This document shows, one piece after another, positions 39,719 to 49,118 of a stretch of DNA of 64,000 nucleotides. Made by a program: the position numbers and the translations under genes. This DNA comes from Legionellales bacterium. Its GTDB lineage: Bacteria; Pseudomonadota; Gammaproteobacteria; UBA1113. The notes below the pieces were generated by a model, which was not told where the DNA came from, ran no database searches, and was given only the letters and a program-made list of their open reading frames with translations. The stretch covers positions 45,744-109,743 of the forward strand of contig PAPY01000038.1 of the NCBI GenBank assembly GCA_002709565.1, written 5' to 3'. How positions within the stretch are numbered: position 1 is the first letter of the stretch; each line of letters opens with the position of its first letter.

Positions 39719-40971
39719 TAGCGATCAATCTCCCCAAACACGATGTCTTGGCTGGATAGAATCGCCACGACATCAGCTAGTAAGTGTCCATCACACATTT
39801 CACCAAGGGCTGCCAAATGACTGAAGCCCGGGGCTCGTACTTTTAGGCGGTAAGGTTTATTCGCCCCATCGGATACTAAGTACACCCCGAATTCGCCTTT
39901 GGGATGTTCAACGGCAGCGTACGCTTCCCCTTCGGGGACACAATACCCTTCAGTGAATAATTTAAAATGGTGAATCAACGCTTCCATGTCTTCTTTCATA
40001 TCAACGCGTGTTGGTGGTGTGACTTTGTGATCCGGTAACATCACCGGCCCCGGATTGGCACGCAACCACTGCACGCACTGTTTGATAATGTCATTTGATT
40101 GGCGCATTTCTTCCATTCGCACCAAATACCGGTCATAACAATCACCGTTAACACCGACTGGAATTTTGAAGTCCAAATCCCCATACACCTCGTAAGGTTG
40201 TTTTTTGCGAAGATCCCATTCGACACCGGAACCTCGTAACATCGGTCCACTGAAACCCAAGGCAATCGCCCGCTCAGGAGATACCACACCAATATCCACG
40301 GTACGTTGTTTCCAGATACGGTTGTCCGTTAGTAAGGTTTCGTACTCATCCACACAACCAGGGAAAATACGGGTAAAATCTTCGATAAAGTCTAATAATG
40401 ATCCCTGGCGGTTTTCGTTCAGTTTGTGAACTTCACGCTCACTGTGCCACTTAGACGCTTGGTATTGCGGCATTTGCACCGGCAAATCCCGATAAACCCC
40501 GCCAGGACGATAATACGTCGCATGCATCCGGGAACCGGACACAGCTTCATAACAATCAAGCAAGGTCTCCCGTTCACGAAACGCATACAGGAACACCGTC
40601 ATCGCACCGATATCTAACGCATGGGCACCCACCCACAATAAATGATTTAAGATACGGGTAATTTCGTCGAACATGACGCGGATGTATTGAGCACGCTTGG
40701 GCGCACTCACCCCGAGTAATTTTTCGATAGCTAAAACATAGCCATGTTCGTTACACATCATGGAAACGTAATCAAGGCGATCCATATAACCAATACTTTG
40801 GTTAAAAGGCTTAGTCTCGGCTAATTTTTCCGTCGCCCGATGCAATAAACCAATATGGGGATCGGCGGCCTTGACCGTTTCACCGTCTAATTCAAGCACC
40901 AAACGCAATACCCCGTGGGCGGCGGGATGCTGGGGACCAAAGTTGATCGTATAGTTACGGATCTCCGGCAT
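39718..40971 (-). CDS. nuoD: NADH:quinone oxidoreductase subunit D
   Basis: 417 residues from ATG 40971; the frame is open 62 codons further upstream but those lie over nuoC and do not resemble the family. The product starts '[20 protein letters not shown]', the normal NuoD N-terminus that helps form the quinone site. '[12 protein letters not shown]' and '[16 protein letters not shown]' are further family landmarks. The start overlaps the end of nuoC by 17 bases. Confidence 0.97.
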   Translation of the reverse strand: MPEIRNYTINFGPQHPAAHGVLRLVLELDGETVKAADPHIGLLHRATEKLAETKPFNQSIGYMDRLDYVSMMCNEHGYVLAIEKLLGVSAPKRAQYIRVMFDEITRILNHLLWVGAHALDIGAMTVFLYAFRERETLLDCYEAVSGSRMHATYYRPGGVYRDLPVQMPQYQASKWHSEREVHKLNENRQGSLLDFIEDFTRIFPGCVDEYETLLTDNRIWKQRTVDIGVVSPERAIALGFSGPMLRGSGVEWDLRKKQPYEVYGDLDFKIPVGVNGDCYDRYLVRMEEMRQSNDIIKQCVQWLRANPGPVMLPDHKVTPPTRVDMKEDMEALIHHFKLFTEGYCVPEGEAYAAVEHPKGEFGVYLVSDGANKPYRLKVRAPGFSHLAALGEMCDGHLLADVVAILSSQDIVFGEIDR

Positions 40972-41662
40972 CGGTGGCTCCTTCTTGTATGTCTGGGTGA
41001 CGATAGCGGCTATCATCACGAATAACTTTGGGGACAAGTACCCGCGGTTCAATATCAACAGGCTCATACACCACCCGTTGCTGAGTCGCGTCATAGCGCA
41101 CTTCCACGTAGCCTGAGAGGGGGAAGTCTTTACGGAATGGATGACCAATAAAGCCATAATCCGTCAAAATACGACGCAGATCTGGATGGCCTTTGAATAA
41201 GATACCGTAGAAATCAAAGGCTTCACGCTCAAACCAATTGGCAGACGGCCAGATCTCAACAACAGAATCCACTAGCAAATCAGCTTCTTCAAGACGAACT
41301 TTCACGCGTATACGTTGGTTCAAAGCAATGGATAGCAAATGATAAACCACAGCAAAACGCGGCCCCGTGAATTCATGGGCTTGTAATTTACGCTCGCGCA
41401 TAACGCCGCGCTCAAATCCCGTGCTTGTCGCATCATCGCCAACCCATTCGGATTTGCCATAATCTAAATAGTCGACGCCGCAAACATCCATCAACGCGTC
41501 AAATTTAAACGGTGTTTCATCACGTAAGGCTGTGGCGACGGTCAATAAGTCTTTGCGACCAACCTCAAGTGTCACTTCACCGTGTTGCACCTTAACAGCG
41601 TGTAATTCAGCAGCAAAACGCTGCTGACACTGTTCGGCTAATTGAGTACTTTTATCCATCAA
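40955..41662 (-). CDS. nuoC: NADH:quinone oxidoreductase subunit C
   Basis: 235 residues. It is the 30-kDa peripheral-arm subunit, recognised from '[12 protein letters not shown]', '[29 protein letters not shown]' (split here by position ~150-180) and '[19 protein letters not shown]'. It is separate from nuoD, unlike the fused nuoCD of enterics. Confidence 0.96.
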   Translation of the reverse strand: MMDKSTQLAEQCQQRFAAELHAVKVQHGEVTLEVGRKDLLTVATALRDETPFKFDALMDVCGVDYLDYGKSEWVGDDATSTGFERGVMRERKLQAHEFTGPRFAVVYHLLSIALNQRIRVKVRLEEADLLVDSVVEIWPSANWFEREAFDFYGILFKGHPDLRRILTDYGFIGHPFRKDFPLSGYVEVRYDATQQRVVYEPVDIEPRVLVPKVIRDDSRYRHPDIQEGATDAGDP

Positions 41663-41668
41663 TGAATC

Positions 41669-42145
41669 CTAACGTTCAATTGTATTGGTACGTCTAATTT
41701 TGTTTTGTAATTGCATGACACCGTAAACTAAGGCTTCTGCAGTGGGTGGACAGCCGGGGACATAAATATCCACGGGCACAATGCGGTCACAACCCCGCAC
41801 CACCGAATAAGAATAATGGTAATAACCGCCACCATTAGCACAAGACCCCATGGAAATTACCCAGCGCGGTTCAGCCATTTGGTCGTATACTTTGCGTAAT
41901 GCAGGCGCCATTTTGTTACATAATGTCCCAGCAACAATCATCAAATCAGATTGGCGCGGGCTCGGACGAAAAATAACCCCAAATCGGTCTAAATCATAGC
42001 GGGAAGCACCGGCATGCATCATCTCTACTGCACAACAGGCTAAACCAAAACTAACCGGCCACAATGAACCGGTACGAGCCCAACCGACGAGTTTCTCAAC
42101 AGAAGTCAGGACAAAGCCTTTTTGTTGTAGTTGTTCTACTCCCAT
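41669..42145 (-). CDS. nuoB: NADH:quinone oxidoreductase subunit B
   Basis: 158 residues from ATG 42145, which has GGGAG seven bases upstream; a GTG at 42166 would add seven residues. It binds cluster N2, the last Fe-S centre before quinone: ligands in '[10 protein letters not shown]', 'GSCANGG' and '[10 protein letters not shown]'. The start overlaps the nuoA end by 10 bases. Confidence 0.97.
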   Translation of the reverse strand: MGVEQLQQKGFVLTSVEKLVGWARTGSLWPVSFGLACCAVEMMHAGASRYDLDRFGVIFRPSPRQSDLMIVAGTLCNKMAPALRKVYDQMAEPRWVISMGSCANGGGYYHYSYSVVRGCDRIVPVDIYVPGCPPTAEALVYGVMQLQNKIRRTNTIER

Positions 42146-42492
42146 TCTAAGGCTCCCTTCTTCCACTCATAAATAAAGCCAATCACTAATAAACCGAGGA
42201 AAATCATCATCGCGCCAAAACCAAACCAACCGATTTTGTCCAGTACGACCGCCCAGGGGAAAAAGAAGGCTGTTTCAAGATCAAAAATAATAAATAACAA
42301 GGCGACCAAGTAAAAACGCACGTCAAAAGGTAAACGCGCATCTTCAAAGGCATCGAAGCCACATTCATAGGGTGAATTTTTTTCTTTGTCAGGACGGTGT
42401 GGGGCAACCAATCGACCCAACACTAACGGTGCTACTCCCATTGCAACCCCGATCAGGATAAAGATCAGAACCGAGAAGTAATTTTCTAGCAT
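42136..42492 (-). CDS. nuoA: NADH:quinone oxidoreductase subunit A
   Basis: 118 residues with three membrane segments. '[20 protein letters not shown]' and '[14 protein letters not shown]' are the family signatures, including the acidic residues near the quinone channel. First gene of the 14-gene nuo operon. The ~140-base gap to tRNA-Leu is AT-rich with a 14-bp palindrome around AACAATTGTT near 42571; I could not place a convincing promoter there. Confidence 0.97.
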   Translation of the reverse strand: MLENYFSVLIFILIGVAMGVAPLVLGRLVAPHRPDKEKNSPYECGFDAFEDARLPFDVRFYLVALLFIIFDLETAFFFPWAVVLDKIGWFGFGAMMIFLGLLVIGFIYEWKKGALEWE

Positions 42493-42631
42493 TTATCCCC
42501 CTTTTGATTGCTAGCATTACAGGGCAAATATAACAGTCGGCCGCATTCTCGCTCTTTTTGCGATAAAAAACAATTGTTTTAACAGGAAAATTTTTGAGAT
42601 GCTCCTATTAGAAGCTTACTCAAAGAAAAGA

Positions 42632-42716
42632 TGGTGCCGAAGGCCGGACTCGAACCGGCACGGCTTGCGCCACTGCCCCCTCAAGACAGCGTGTCTACCA
42701 ATTCCACCACTTCGGC
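42632..42716 (-). tRNA. tRNA-Leu (GAG)
   Basis: 85 nt including encoded CCA, with the long variable arm of class II tRNAs. The anticodon loop TTGAGGG gives anticodon GAG. Located between secG and nuoA, the same neighbourhood as leuU beside secG in E. coli. Confidence 0.95.
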
Positions 42717-42736
42717 ATTGCGCGGCATGATACCGC

Positions 42737-43120
42737 TTATTCAGACGTTGTTGAAGACTGTGACGTCGTATCCGCTGAATTTTTTTGAGTTTTTTGTGTT
42801 GCAGGCACCACATTGTCCGTCTTAGGTTGGGTCTGGGACTCCACTTGATCAATTATAGAACTAACCTCATCCCCATGATGGTGTTTTGCATCCGTGGCTG
42901 CTAAATAACCAATACCAATACTGGTGGCAAAAAACACCGCTGCTAAGGTTGCAGTAAACTTGAACAAAAAGGAACTGGAACCTGGGCTACCAAATACTGT
43001 ATTAGAAGCACCACTCCCAAAGGCAGCACCAATATCAGCCCCTTTACCCTGTTGGAGGAGGATCATCGCCACTAAACTGACGCACGTTAAAACATGTAAG
43101 ACTAAAAGTAATTGTTCCAT
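42737..43120 (-). CDS. secG: Preprotein translocase subunit SecG
   Basis: 127 residues from ATG 43120, whose AT... start shares bases with the tpiA stop (TAATG). Two membrane segments (about 1-20 and 52-72) flank 'QQGKGADIGAAFGSGASNT', the conserved SecG cytoplasmic loop. The C-terminal ~45 residues are a polar Ser/Thr/Gln-rich tail. It supports SecYE-mediated export. Confidence 0.95.
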   Translation of the reverse strand: MEQLLLVLHVLTCVSLVAMILLQQGKGADIGAAFGSGASNTVFGSPGSSSFLFKFTATLAAVFFATSIGIGYLAATDAKHHHGDEVSSIIDQVESQTQPKTDNVVPATQKTQKNSADTTSQSSTTSE

Positions 43121-43881
43121 TACGATACACCTTCTGCACTTCGGCAAATTGTTAAAAATTCATCCCCGTCGAGGGAAGCCCCGCCAATCAAACCGCCGTC
43201 AATATCGGCCATGGCGAATAACTCCGCGGCATTATGGCCTTTGACGCTGCCACCATACAGTATGGGTAAAGCATCAGCGATGGCCGTGTCGCTCTCGGCG
43301 ATTTGCTCACGAATCGCGCAGTGTACCACTTGTGCCTCGCCAGGGCTAGGGGTAAGTCCCGTACCAATGGCCCAAACCGGTTCATAAGCAATAACAGCAT
43401 CAGCAAAACACTGACTACCCGCCAGCTCGAGCACCGCGTCGATTTGCTCTCGAACGATCACTAGAGTGTTACCCGCTTCCCGTTGCTCCAGGGTTTCCCC
43501 CACACACAACATCGGTGTCACGCCGCCCTGTTGCGCTTGCTGGAATTTCGCCGCGACATCGCTATTGGATTCATTAAATAGTGTGCGGCGTTCTGAATGA
43601 CCAACGAGAACATAATGACAGCCAAGTTCTTTTAGCATACTGACGGAGGTTTCGCCGGTATAAGCCCCTTGTTCATGGGCTGAGACATTTTGTGCACCCC
43701 ATTTGACAGGGGAGTCTGCTAATAATTGTTGCGCTTGGGCGAGAAAAACAAAATTCGGCAACGCAACAATTTCAGTGGTGTTGAACTCATCGGCATGGGA
43801 TTTCAACGTCGTGAGCAAGTCCGTGGTCATGGCTTGGCTGCCATGCATTTTCCAGTTACCTGCGACAATTTTTCGGGCCAT
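43120..43881 (-). CDS. tpiA: Triosephosphate isomerase
   Basis: 253 residues from the third of three consecutive ATGs (43881), which places AGGA at a six-base spacing; the first ATG (43887) would leave none. It interconverts dihydroxyacetone phosphate and glyceraldehyde 3-phosphate. 'AGNWKMHG' holds the catalytic lysine, 'LVGHSERR' the histidine and 'AYEPVWAIGTG' the glutamate. Confidence 0.98.
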   Translation of the reverse strand: MARKIVAGNWKMHGSQAMTTDLLTTLKSHADEFNTTEIVALPNFVFLAQAQQLLADSPVKWGAQNVSAHEQGAYTGETSVSMLKELGCHYVLVGHSERRTLFNESNSDVAAKFQQAQQGGVTPMLCVGETLEQREAGNTLVIVREQIDAVLELAGSQCFADAVIAYEPVWAIGTGLTPSPGEAQVVHCAIREQIAESDTAIADALPILYGGSVKGHNAAELFAMADIDGGLIGGASLDGDEFLTICRSAEGVS

Positions 43882-43944
43882 CATCATTCCTGTTGTGGAT
43901 CAGTCTACAATCTGCAGCATCTTAAATGAAAGCAGGAGTGAAAG

Positions 43945-45195
43945 CTAGCGTACTGGAATCAGGTTTCTGAATGCATCAAGGTGGCTAATATCTTGGTGCC
44001 CCATTACTTCAGCCACTTGATTCGCAGCTTCTAAGTCTGGTGCAAGCTCTAAGTTGAGCATACCTCTAAAGAAATTCTCAACTTTATTCAAAATCACTTT
44101 GAACTTGTTCGAGAATGGTATTGCCGCATGCGCGGCTCTGAATTTAGTCGAAAGATTTGTTTCCACGTTTGTCAGGAGTTGTTCATTACAAGTAGAGTCA
44201 CTAACAAGGCCTACTGATATTTGTCGATTAATACCGAGCAACCCATCTTTTAAAGCTTGTAACTGACAATGGTAATTTTCATTTTTATCTGTTCTAACAA
44301 TAGTACTCAGGTCATGCTCAATAACCTCTACAGCGCTAAGAATGGCAGCAGCATACTGCAAGAGTTTCTCCTTATGATCCGTTATGGGTGATTCATGATT
44401 CTCAGGAGTTTCCGCACTATCACGAGCTGCCCTAGGCCGAACAACTACAAACAATCCTAGGCTGGTCTCATCGAGTTTCGATTTAGCACAATCGGTAAAA
44501 CAAGTAGATACTTTACGGAGATTATCAATATATAAATTTTGGATAAGTTGATTAAGCTCATCGGCACTAAGCTTATCGAGCAATCTATTAATTCGTACAT
44601 ACCCTAACCCCTTGAAAACCTTATTAAGACTCTGTCTGTTGGCAGAAGGATCAAGCGTTCCAACAAGATCAAGGACAAAATTATCAAGCTCATCATCAGT
44701 GCAACTAGGCTCAGATAAATCATTGAAACTAGAGGTGGCGACTATTGCTAGCGTTGCAACAATGTAAGATGCATCCTGTCTGAGTCCCTCGTACAGGCCA
44801 TCACTCATAAGCACAGAAAGCACAGATAGCTTTTGTGCTATCCGTTTAGAAGCAACAATATCGGATACTTTATTGGATAGGGCTGCAGCCAAGTGTTCTG
44901 CGGACAAGTTAGGCTTTATCCGCTCTAACTCATCAGTCACATCTTTAAAGGTTGAACAAAGCGCAGTAATATTGTCTTTAGACTTCTCCGCCTCACCATC
45001 AACTAACGCCGACAAGGCTGTTTTTAGCTTATTGGTTAAAGACCCGGGAATGTCAATAATGAGCTCTTCAGACTCGTCTTCACTAGCTGGCAAGTCACCG
45101 GGATGCTCTATAAGATCAGCCGGAATATCTACCATCTGTTGCATCGATATATCTCGAGGATCTTGTTCTGATTGTATTCCCTTCCCACCTGACAT
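43945..45195 (-). CDS. Uncharacterised 416-aa helical protein, candidate effector
   Basis: 416 residues with GGGG six bases before the ATG. The N-terminal ~50 residues are acidic and disordered-looking, followed by an all-helical soluble body with regular Leu spacing. No motif, signal peptide or membrane segment is recognised. It sits between tpiA and a DUF4143 ATPase, in a junction where other gammaproteobacteria have glmM-secG directly. No PmrA box precedes it; a hairpin (GGTTGCCA...TGGCAATCC near 45240) lies in the leader. Origin as an accessory or effector gene is inferred from location and style only. Confidence 0.75.
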   Translation of the reverse strand: MSGGKGIQSEQDPRDISMQQMVDIPADLIEHPGDLPASEDESEELIIDIPGSLTNKLKTALSALVDGEAEKSKDNITALCSTFKDVTDELERIKPNLSAEHLAAALSNKVSDIVASKRIAQKLSVLSVLMSDGLYEGLRQDASYIVATLAIVATSSFNDLSEPSCTDDELDNFVLDLVGTLDPSANRQSLNKVFKGLGYVRINRLLDKLSADELNQLIQNLYIDNLRKVSTCFTDCAKSKLDETSLGLFVVVRPRAARDSAETPENHESPITDHKEKLLQYAAAILSAVEVIEHDLSTIVRTDKNENYHCQLQALKDGLLGINRQISVGLVSDSTCNEQLLTNVETNLSTKFRAAHAAIPFSNKFKVILNKVENFFRGMLNLELAPDLEAANQVAEVMGHQDISHLDAFRNLIPVR

Positions 45196-45386
45196 TACTT
45201 ACCCCATGACCTAAGCTGTTGTTATTAATGAATTTTTAGGGTTGCCATCTGGCAATCCTTGTACAAAAGTAAGCTAATTTTAGCCTAACCATCTCATTTT
45301 ACAAGCTTTTTCTGCCATTTGAACGTAATGAAATGTAACTGGCGGGAACAATGTATCTCACTCCACGGCAACAGCGAGCCCACAAC

Positions 45387-46745
45387 CTACCTATCGTCAG
45401 CTTCCGGCAACGGGAAGCATCCGGTCAAATATAGCGGATAGCGATGAATACGATTACGGTTATCCAGCTGCAAGGGATGGCCGCTGGCAATCGTCATATA
45501 GGAAGGATGGTATTTGTCATTGTAGATACTGAGGCTCTTGGCGCGAGTCACATGCCCGGCCTTTACCTCCAACGGCAAAATACTATTCTCATGATCGATG
45601 ACGAACTCAACTTCGTTACGACCATCAAACCAACTGTAAACATCAGACTGTCCACCCGCCAATAAGTTTTGCGCCACAAAGTTCTCTGCATAGTAGCCTT
45701 TGTAGGTACCAAAATCGTATTGCAAAATTGTCTGCGGCGTTATCTTATTCATCGCCCCTAAGATTCCAATATCAAACATAAAGCACTTAAAACGCGCTTC
45801 ATCAGCATAAGCCGCCAATGGTAATTCGGGACGTTTAATCAAAGGAACTTTGATAATTAAACCTGCCGTTATTAGCCAATCAATAGCGCTGCTTAGACGA
45901 CTATAACGGTCGATCCCAGGGATGATGTCCTTAAATTGAAAACGTTTAGCGCTGGTATCTTGGGTGCTGGCCAACTGCGTCGACACTGCATGCCAACAAC
46001 GATCAATATGCATTGCATTGACCTTGCCGGCGTGCTTAGTAATATCACCGAAATAAGCATAGATAAGATCTTGTTGTTTGTCCCGCGCAGCCTGAAAGGC
46101 TTGCAATAAATTATCTTGTTTATCGCGAAATGCTTTCACCGCCTCCGGCAAACCACCAACTATCCAATACCATTTCATCCGTTCCCATAAACGCTCATGA
46201 GCCATCAAAGGAATATCCGTACGATTGTCACAATGAATTAATAAATCCGCCAACTTATCTTCACCGATGGCCAGCAAGAACTCAATAAAGTCTAAGGGGT
46301 ATAAATGCAAATGATTAACCTGCCCCACCGGGAATGATCCCTGATTTAGTGTCACCCCAAGCAACGAGCCCGCACTGCACAGTGCAAGCTCAGGCATTTG
46401 TTCATTGAAGTATTTAAGACTTGTCAGGGCTGCGGGACAGGCCTGTATCTCATCAAAAATCAGCAAGTCGCGTGTGATATCAATATCACAATTGAGATAA
46501 AACCCAATCTCTTGTACCAGCCGCTTGGGTACTAAGTCTTTTTCGAAGATTTTGGGCAGATCCAGGAACAGCTCAAAATTCAGATAATGGGTGGTAGCAA
46601 AGTGTTGCTCACCAAAAGACTGTAAGCTATAAGTCTTGCCGCACTGGCGAACCCCATTTAAAATCAATGGCTTACGGTCTTTTTGCTGGTGCCAGTTCAG
46701 TAATTGCTGTTGGATCAATCGTTTCATACTTGCAATTATCGTCAT
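45387..46745 (-). CDS. AAA_14/DUF4143 ATPase
   Basis: Up to 452 residues (ATG 46745; an alternative ATG at 46727 would remove six). Walker A 'GVRQCGKT' at 31-38, Walker B 'LLIFDEIQ' near 95-102 and the sensor-like 'CSAGSLLG'. The C-terminal DUF4143 domain has 'EVEFVIDHENSILPLEVKAG', whose acidic and Lys spacing resembles PD-(D/E)xK nucleases. Members are widespread accessory ATPases of unclear role. The start codon lies inside the first of four 32-bp tandem repeats (46734-46861), and glmM lies upstream on the same strand. Confidence 0.9.
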   Translation of the reverse strand: MTIIASMKRLIQQQLLNWHQQKDRKPLILNGVRQCGKTYSLQSFGEQHFATTHYLNFELFLDLPKIFEKDLVPKRLVQEIGFYLNCDIDITRDLLIFDEIQACPAALTSLKYFNEQMPELALCSAGSLLGVTLNQGSFPVGQVNHLHLYPLDFIEFLLAIGEDKLADLLIHCDNRTDIPLMAHERLWERMKWYWIVGGLPEAVKAFRDKQDNLLQAFQAARDKQQDLIYAYFGDITKHAGKVNAMHIDRCWHAVSTQLASTQDTSAKRFQFKDIIPGIDRYSRLSSAIDWLITAGLIIKVPLIKRPELPLAAYADEARFKCFMFDIGILGAMNKITPQTILQYDFGTYKGYYAENFVAQNLLAGGQSDVYSWFDGRNEVEFVIDHENSILPLEVKAGHVTRAKSLSIYNDKYHPSYMTIASGHPLQLDNRNRIHRYPLYLTGCFPLPEADDR

Positions 46746-46861
46746 ATTTGACGTTTTTTACAAGTAATTATCGTCATATTTGACGTTTTTTACGTGTAAT
46801 TATCGGCAAATTTGACGATAATTACGTGTATTTTTCGTCATTTTTGCCGTTTTTTGCAAGT
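46734..46861. repeat. Four tandem 32-bp units over the DUF4143 ATPase start
   Basis: Units begin at 46734, 46766, 46798 and 46830 with no gaps. Units 1 and 2 contain the palindrome CGTCA-N4-TGACG; units 3 and 4 have it with one changed base. GATAAT (-10-like) occurs in the units on the gene's strand. The array fills the gap upstream of the ATPase and covers its start codon, the layout of an iterated operator. Confidence 0.85.
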
Positions 46862-46890
46862 TTGAGAATAAAAACCGCGATTTTAGAGGA

Positions 46891-48228
46891 TTATTGCAGC
46901 GCGGTAGCTACCTTATCAGCCAGGGTTTGGCACACCTGCCCGACCAAGGCCTCGTCTTCCCCTTCTACCATGACCCGAACCAAGGGCTCTGTGCCAGAAG
47001 GGCGCAATAACACTCGGCCTTTATCCCCCAATTGGGACTCAGCTTCGCTGATAGCTTGGTTGATGGCTGGGAGTTCGAGATTAGCGGGCTTTTGTGCAAT
47101 TGGCACATTGATTAATACCTGGGGGAAGAGCGGCATATCATCCAGTACACTTGCCAAACTCTCACCACTGGCGCGCAAACTGCTGAGCACTTGTAATGCG
47201 CTCGCAATACCATCACCGGTAGTAGACACTCGTAAATCAATCACATGCCCGGAATTCTCACCGCCTAATTGCCAACCATTGGCTTGCAACATCTCTAATA
47301 CATAACGATCCCCTACTTTGGCGCGGGCAAATGCAATGCCGAGTTTTTTACACGCCAACTCCAAGGCTAAGTTCGTCATCAAGGTACCGACGATGCCACC
47401 CGATAAGCTACCATTAGCGAGGCCTTGTTTAGCAATGAGATACAACAGTTGATCACCATCAACAACATTGCCGCGATTATCTACCATCATCACTCTGTCA
47501 CCATCGCCGTCAAAGGCAATACCTAAGTCCGCTTGTTCCGCAACAACAGTTTGTTGTAACTGCTCAGGATGGGTCGAACCTACCTTGTCATTGATGTTAA
47601 CCCCGTTAGGTTCTGTACCAATGGTATGAACCTCAGCACCTAAACTCGTAAAAATTCGGGGGGCGAGATGATACGTTGCACCGTGGGCACAATCGAGGAC
47701 AATCTTAAGCCCGGTTAAATCTAAATCTTTGCTAATCGTTGCTTGGCAATGTTGTAGATAAAGCGCTTCGGCGTCTTTGATCTTTTTGGCCTGTAGGTTA
47801 GTTGTTTCTGGCAATATCATTTGTCCAAGACATTGCTCGATTGCCGCTTCATGTTCATCCGCTAACTTAAACCCTTGGTGAGAAAATATTTTTAGACCAT
47901 TATCATAGTGGGGATTATGGGAGGCACTGATCACTAACCCCGCCACAGCCTCTAAGGCTTGGGTCAAATAGGCAATCACAGGTGTTGGCATAACCCCCAA
48001 TAACATCACCTCAGCGCCAGCAGCTTCAAGACCTTGGGTTAAAGCGTGCTCTAATACGGTGCCCGATTCACGGGTATCACGGCCAATGACAATGCGTCGA
48101 TTGCTCGCTGTTGTTAGGGTTTCACCGATAGCGTTACCGAGTTTAATAAAGGTCTCAATACTGATAGGTTCATCACCGAAGCGACCGCGAATACCATCAG
48201 TGCCAAAAAAATTTCTTACAGGGGCCAT
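46891..48228 (-). CDS. glmM: Phosphoglucosamine mutase
   Basis: 445 residues. It converts glucosamine-6-phosphate to glucosamine-1-phosphate for UDP-GlcNAc. The phosphoserine motif 'SASHNP' puts the active serine at residue 103; 'FDGDGDRVMMVD' binds Mg2+ and 'GEQSGH'-type 'GENSGHVID' binds sugar. The start overlaps folP by 13 bases, giving an ftsH-folP-glmM unit. Confidence 0.97.
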   Translation of the reverse strand: MAPVRNFFGTDGIRGRFGDEPISIETFIKLGNAIGETLTTASNRRIVIGRDTRESGTVLEHALTQGLEAAGAEVMLLGVMPTPVIAYLTQALEAVAGLVISASHNPHYDNGLKIFSHQGFKLADEHEAAIEQCLGQMILPETTNLQAKKIKDAEALYLQHCQATISKDLDLTGLKIVLDCAHGATYHLAPRIFTSLGAEVHTIGTEPNGVNINDKVGSTHPEQLQQTVVAEQADLGIAFDGDGDRVMMVDNRGNVVDGDQLLYLIAKQGLANGSLSGGIVGTLMTNLALELACKKLGIAFARAKVGDRYVLEMLQANGWQLGGENSGHVIDLRVSTTGDGIASALQVLSSLRASGESLASVLDDMPLFPQVLINVPIAQKPANLELPAINQAISEAESQLGDKGRVLLRPSGTEPLVRVMVEGEDEALVGQVCQTLADKVATALQ

Positions 48229-49109
48229 TTTACTTCCTTAATTGCTTGTGCCATTTGCACGGCTTCTTTTGTTGCTTTGACATCATGGGTACGAATAATA
48301 TGGGCACCAAAAGTCACTGCCAGGGTAGCCGCCGCAAGGCTACCAGGCAAGCGTTCACTCGTTGGCTGCTGAAACATCTCACCGATAAAGCTTTTGCGTG
48401 AAATGCCATAGAGTAATGGGCAACCGAGCTCAAGTAATTCTCCCGTAGACTTTAGCAACTGCAAATTCTGCTGAGTAGATTTACCAAAACTTCCCCCACC
48501 AATGCCAGGATCTAAAATAATCTTATCCGCACGAATTCCCGCCGCAATACACTCATCACGCCGCTCGCGCAAAAAATCTTTTACCGTCGCCACCACATTC
48601 TCAGCATTCAGTGGATTCATCTCACCTTCACCTTGCCCATGGGGGAATTGCATGTGCATCAAACACACGGGCAATTGCGTCTCGGCCGCCACGGCCAATG
48701 CACCCGGCATGCGTAATGCCCTTACATCATTAATTAGGCTGGCACCATTCTCAGCAATGGCTTGGATAACTTCCGGCTTACTGGTATCAACAGAAATTGG
48801 CACGTCAAGGGTCTGTGTTAATGCTTGCAAGGCTGGCAGAACCCGAGCGAGTTCAGTCTCAAGCGAAGTATTGGGTTCAAGACTGGGATTAGTGGGCTCA
48901 CCACCGATATCGATGATCGTCGCCCCCTCATTAATCATTGCTTGTGCTTGTTGCACCACTGCAGCAGGGGTTAACTGACGACTACCTTCATAGAATGAAT
49001 CCGGCGCCAGATTAATCACCCCCATGACTTGTGGTTGCGTCAGGCTGATACTTTTACCGTGAGGCAATGAAAAATGGGAGCGTACACTCCCATTGTTCAG
49101 CTGTTGCAT
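48216..49109 (-). CDS. folP: Dihydropteroate synthase
   Basis: 297 residues. It condenses p-aminobenzoate with the pterin diphosphate in folate synthesis and is the sulfonamide target. Signatures are 'MGVINLAPDSFYEGSR' near residue 29, 'GATIIDIGGEPTNP' and 'ILDPGIGGGSFGKS'. Nine bases follow ftsH. Confidence 0.96.
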   Translation of the reverse strand: MQQLNNGSVRSHFSLPHGKSISLTQPQVMGVINLAPDSFYEGSRQLTPAAVVQQAQAMINEGATIIDIGGEPTNPSLEPNTSLETELARVLPALQALTQTLDVPISVDTSKPEVIQAIAENGASLINDVRALRMPGALAVAAETQLPVCLMHMQFPHGQGEGEMNPLNAENVVATVKDFLRERRDECIAAGIRADKIILDPGIGGGSFGKSTQQNLQLLKSTGELLELGCPLLYGISRKSFIGEMFQQPTSERLPGSLAAATLAVTFGAHIIRTHDVKATKEAVQMAQAIKEVKWPL

Positions 49110-49118
49110 GAAAAGTCC

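Noticed and set aside
40972..41157. N-terminal extension of nuoD by 62 codons
   Set aside because: The added residues lie over nuoC in another frame and do not resemble NuoD; the family N-terminus '[16 protein letters not shown]' begins at 40971.
46734..46861. Could the 32-bp tandem array be a small CRISPR?
   Set aside because: The units are contiguous with no unique spacers, and the array covers a start codon; no cas gene is near.
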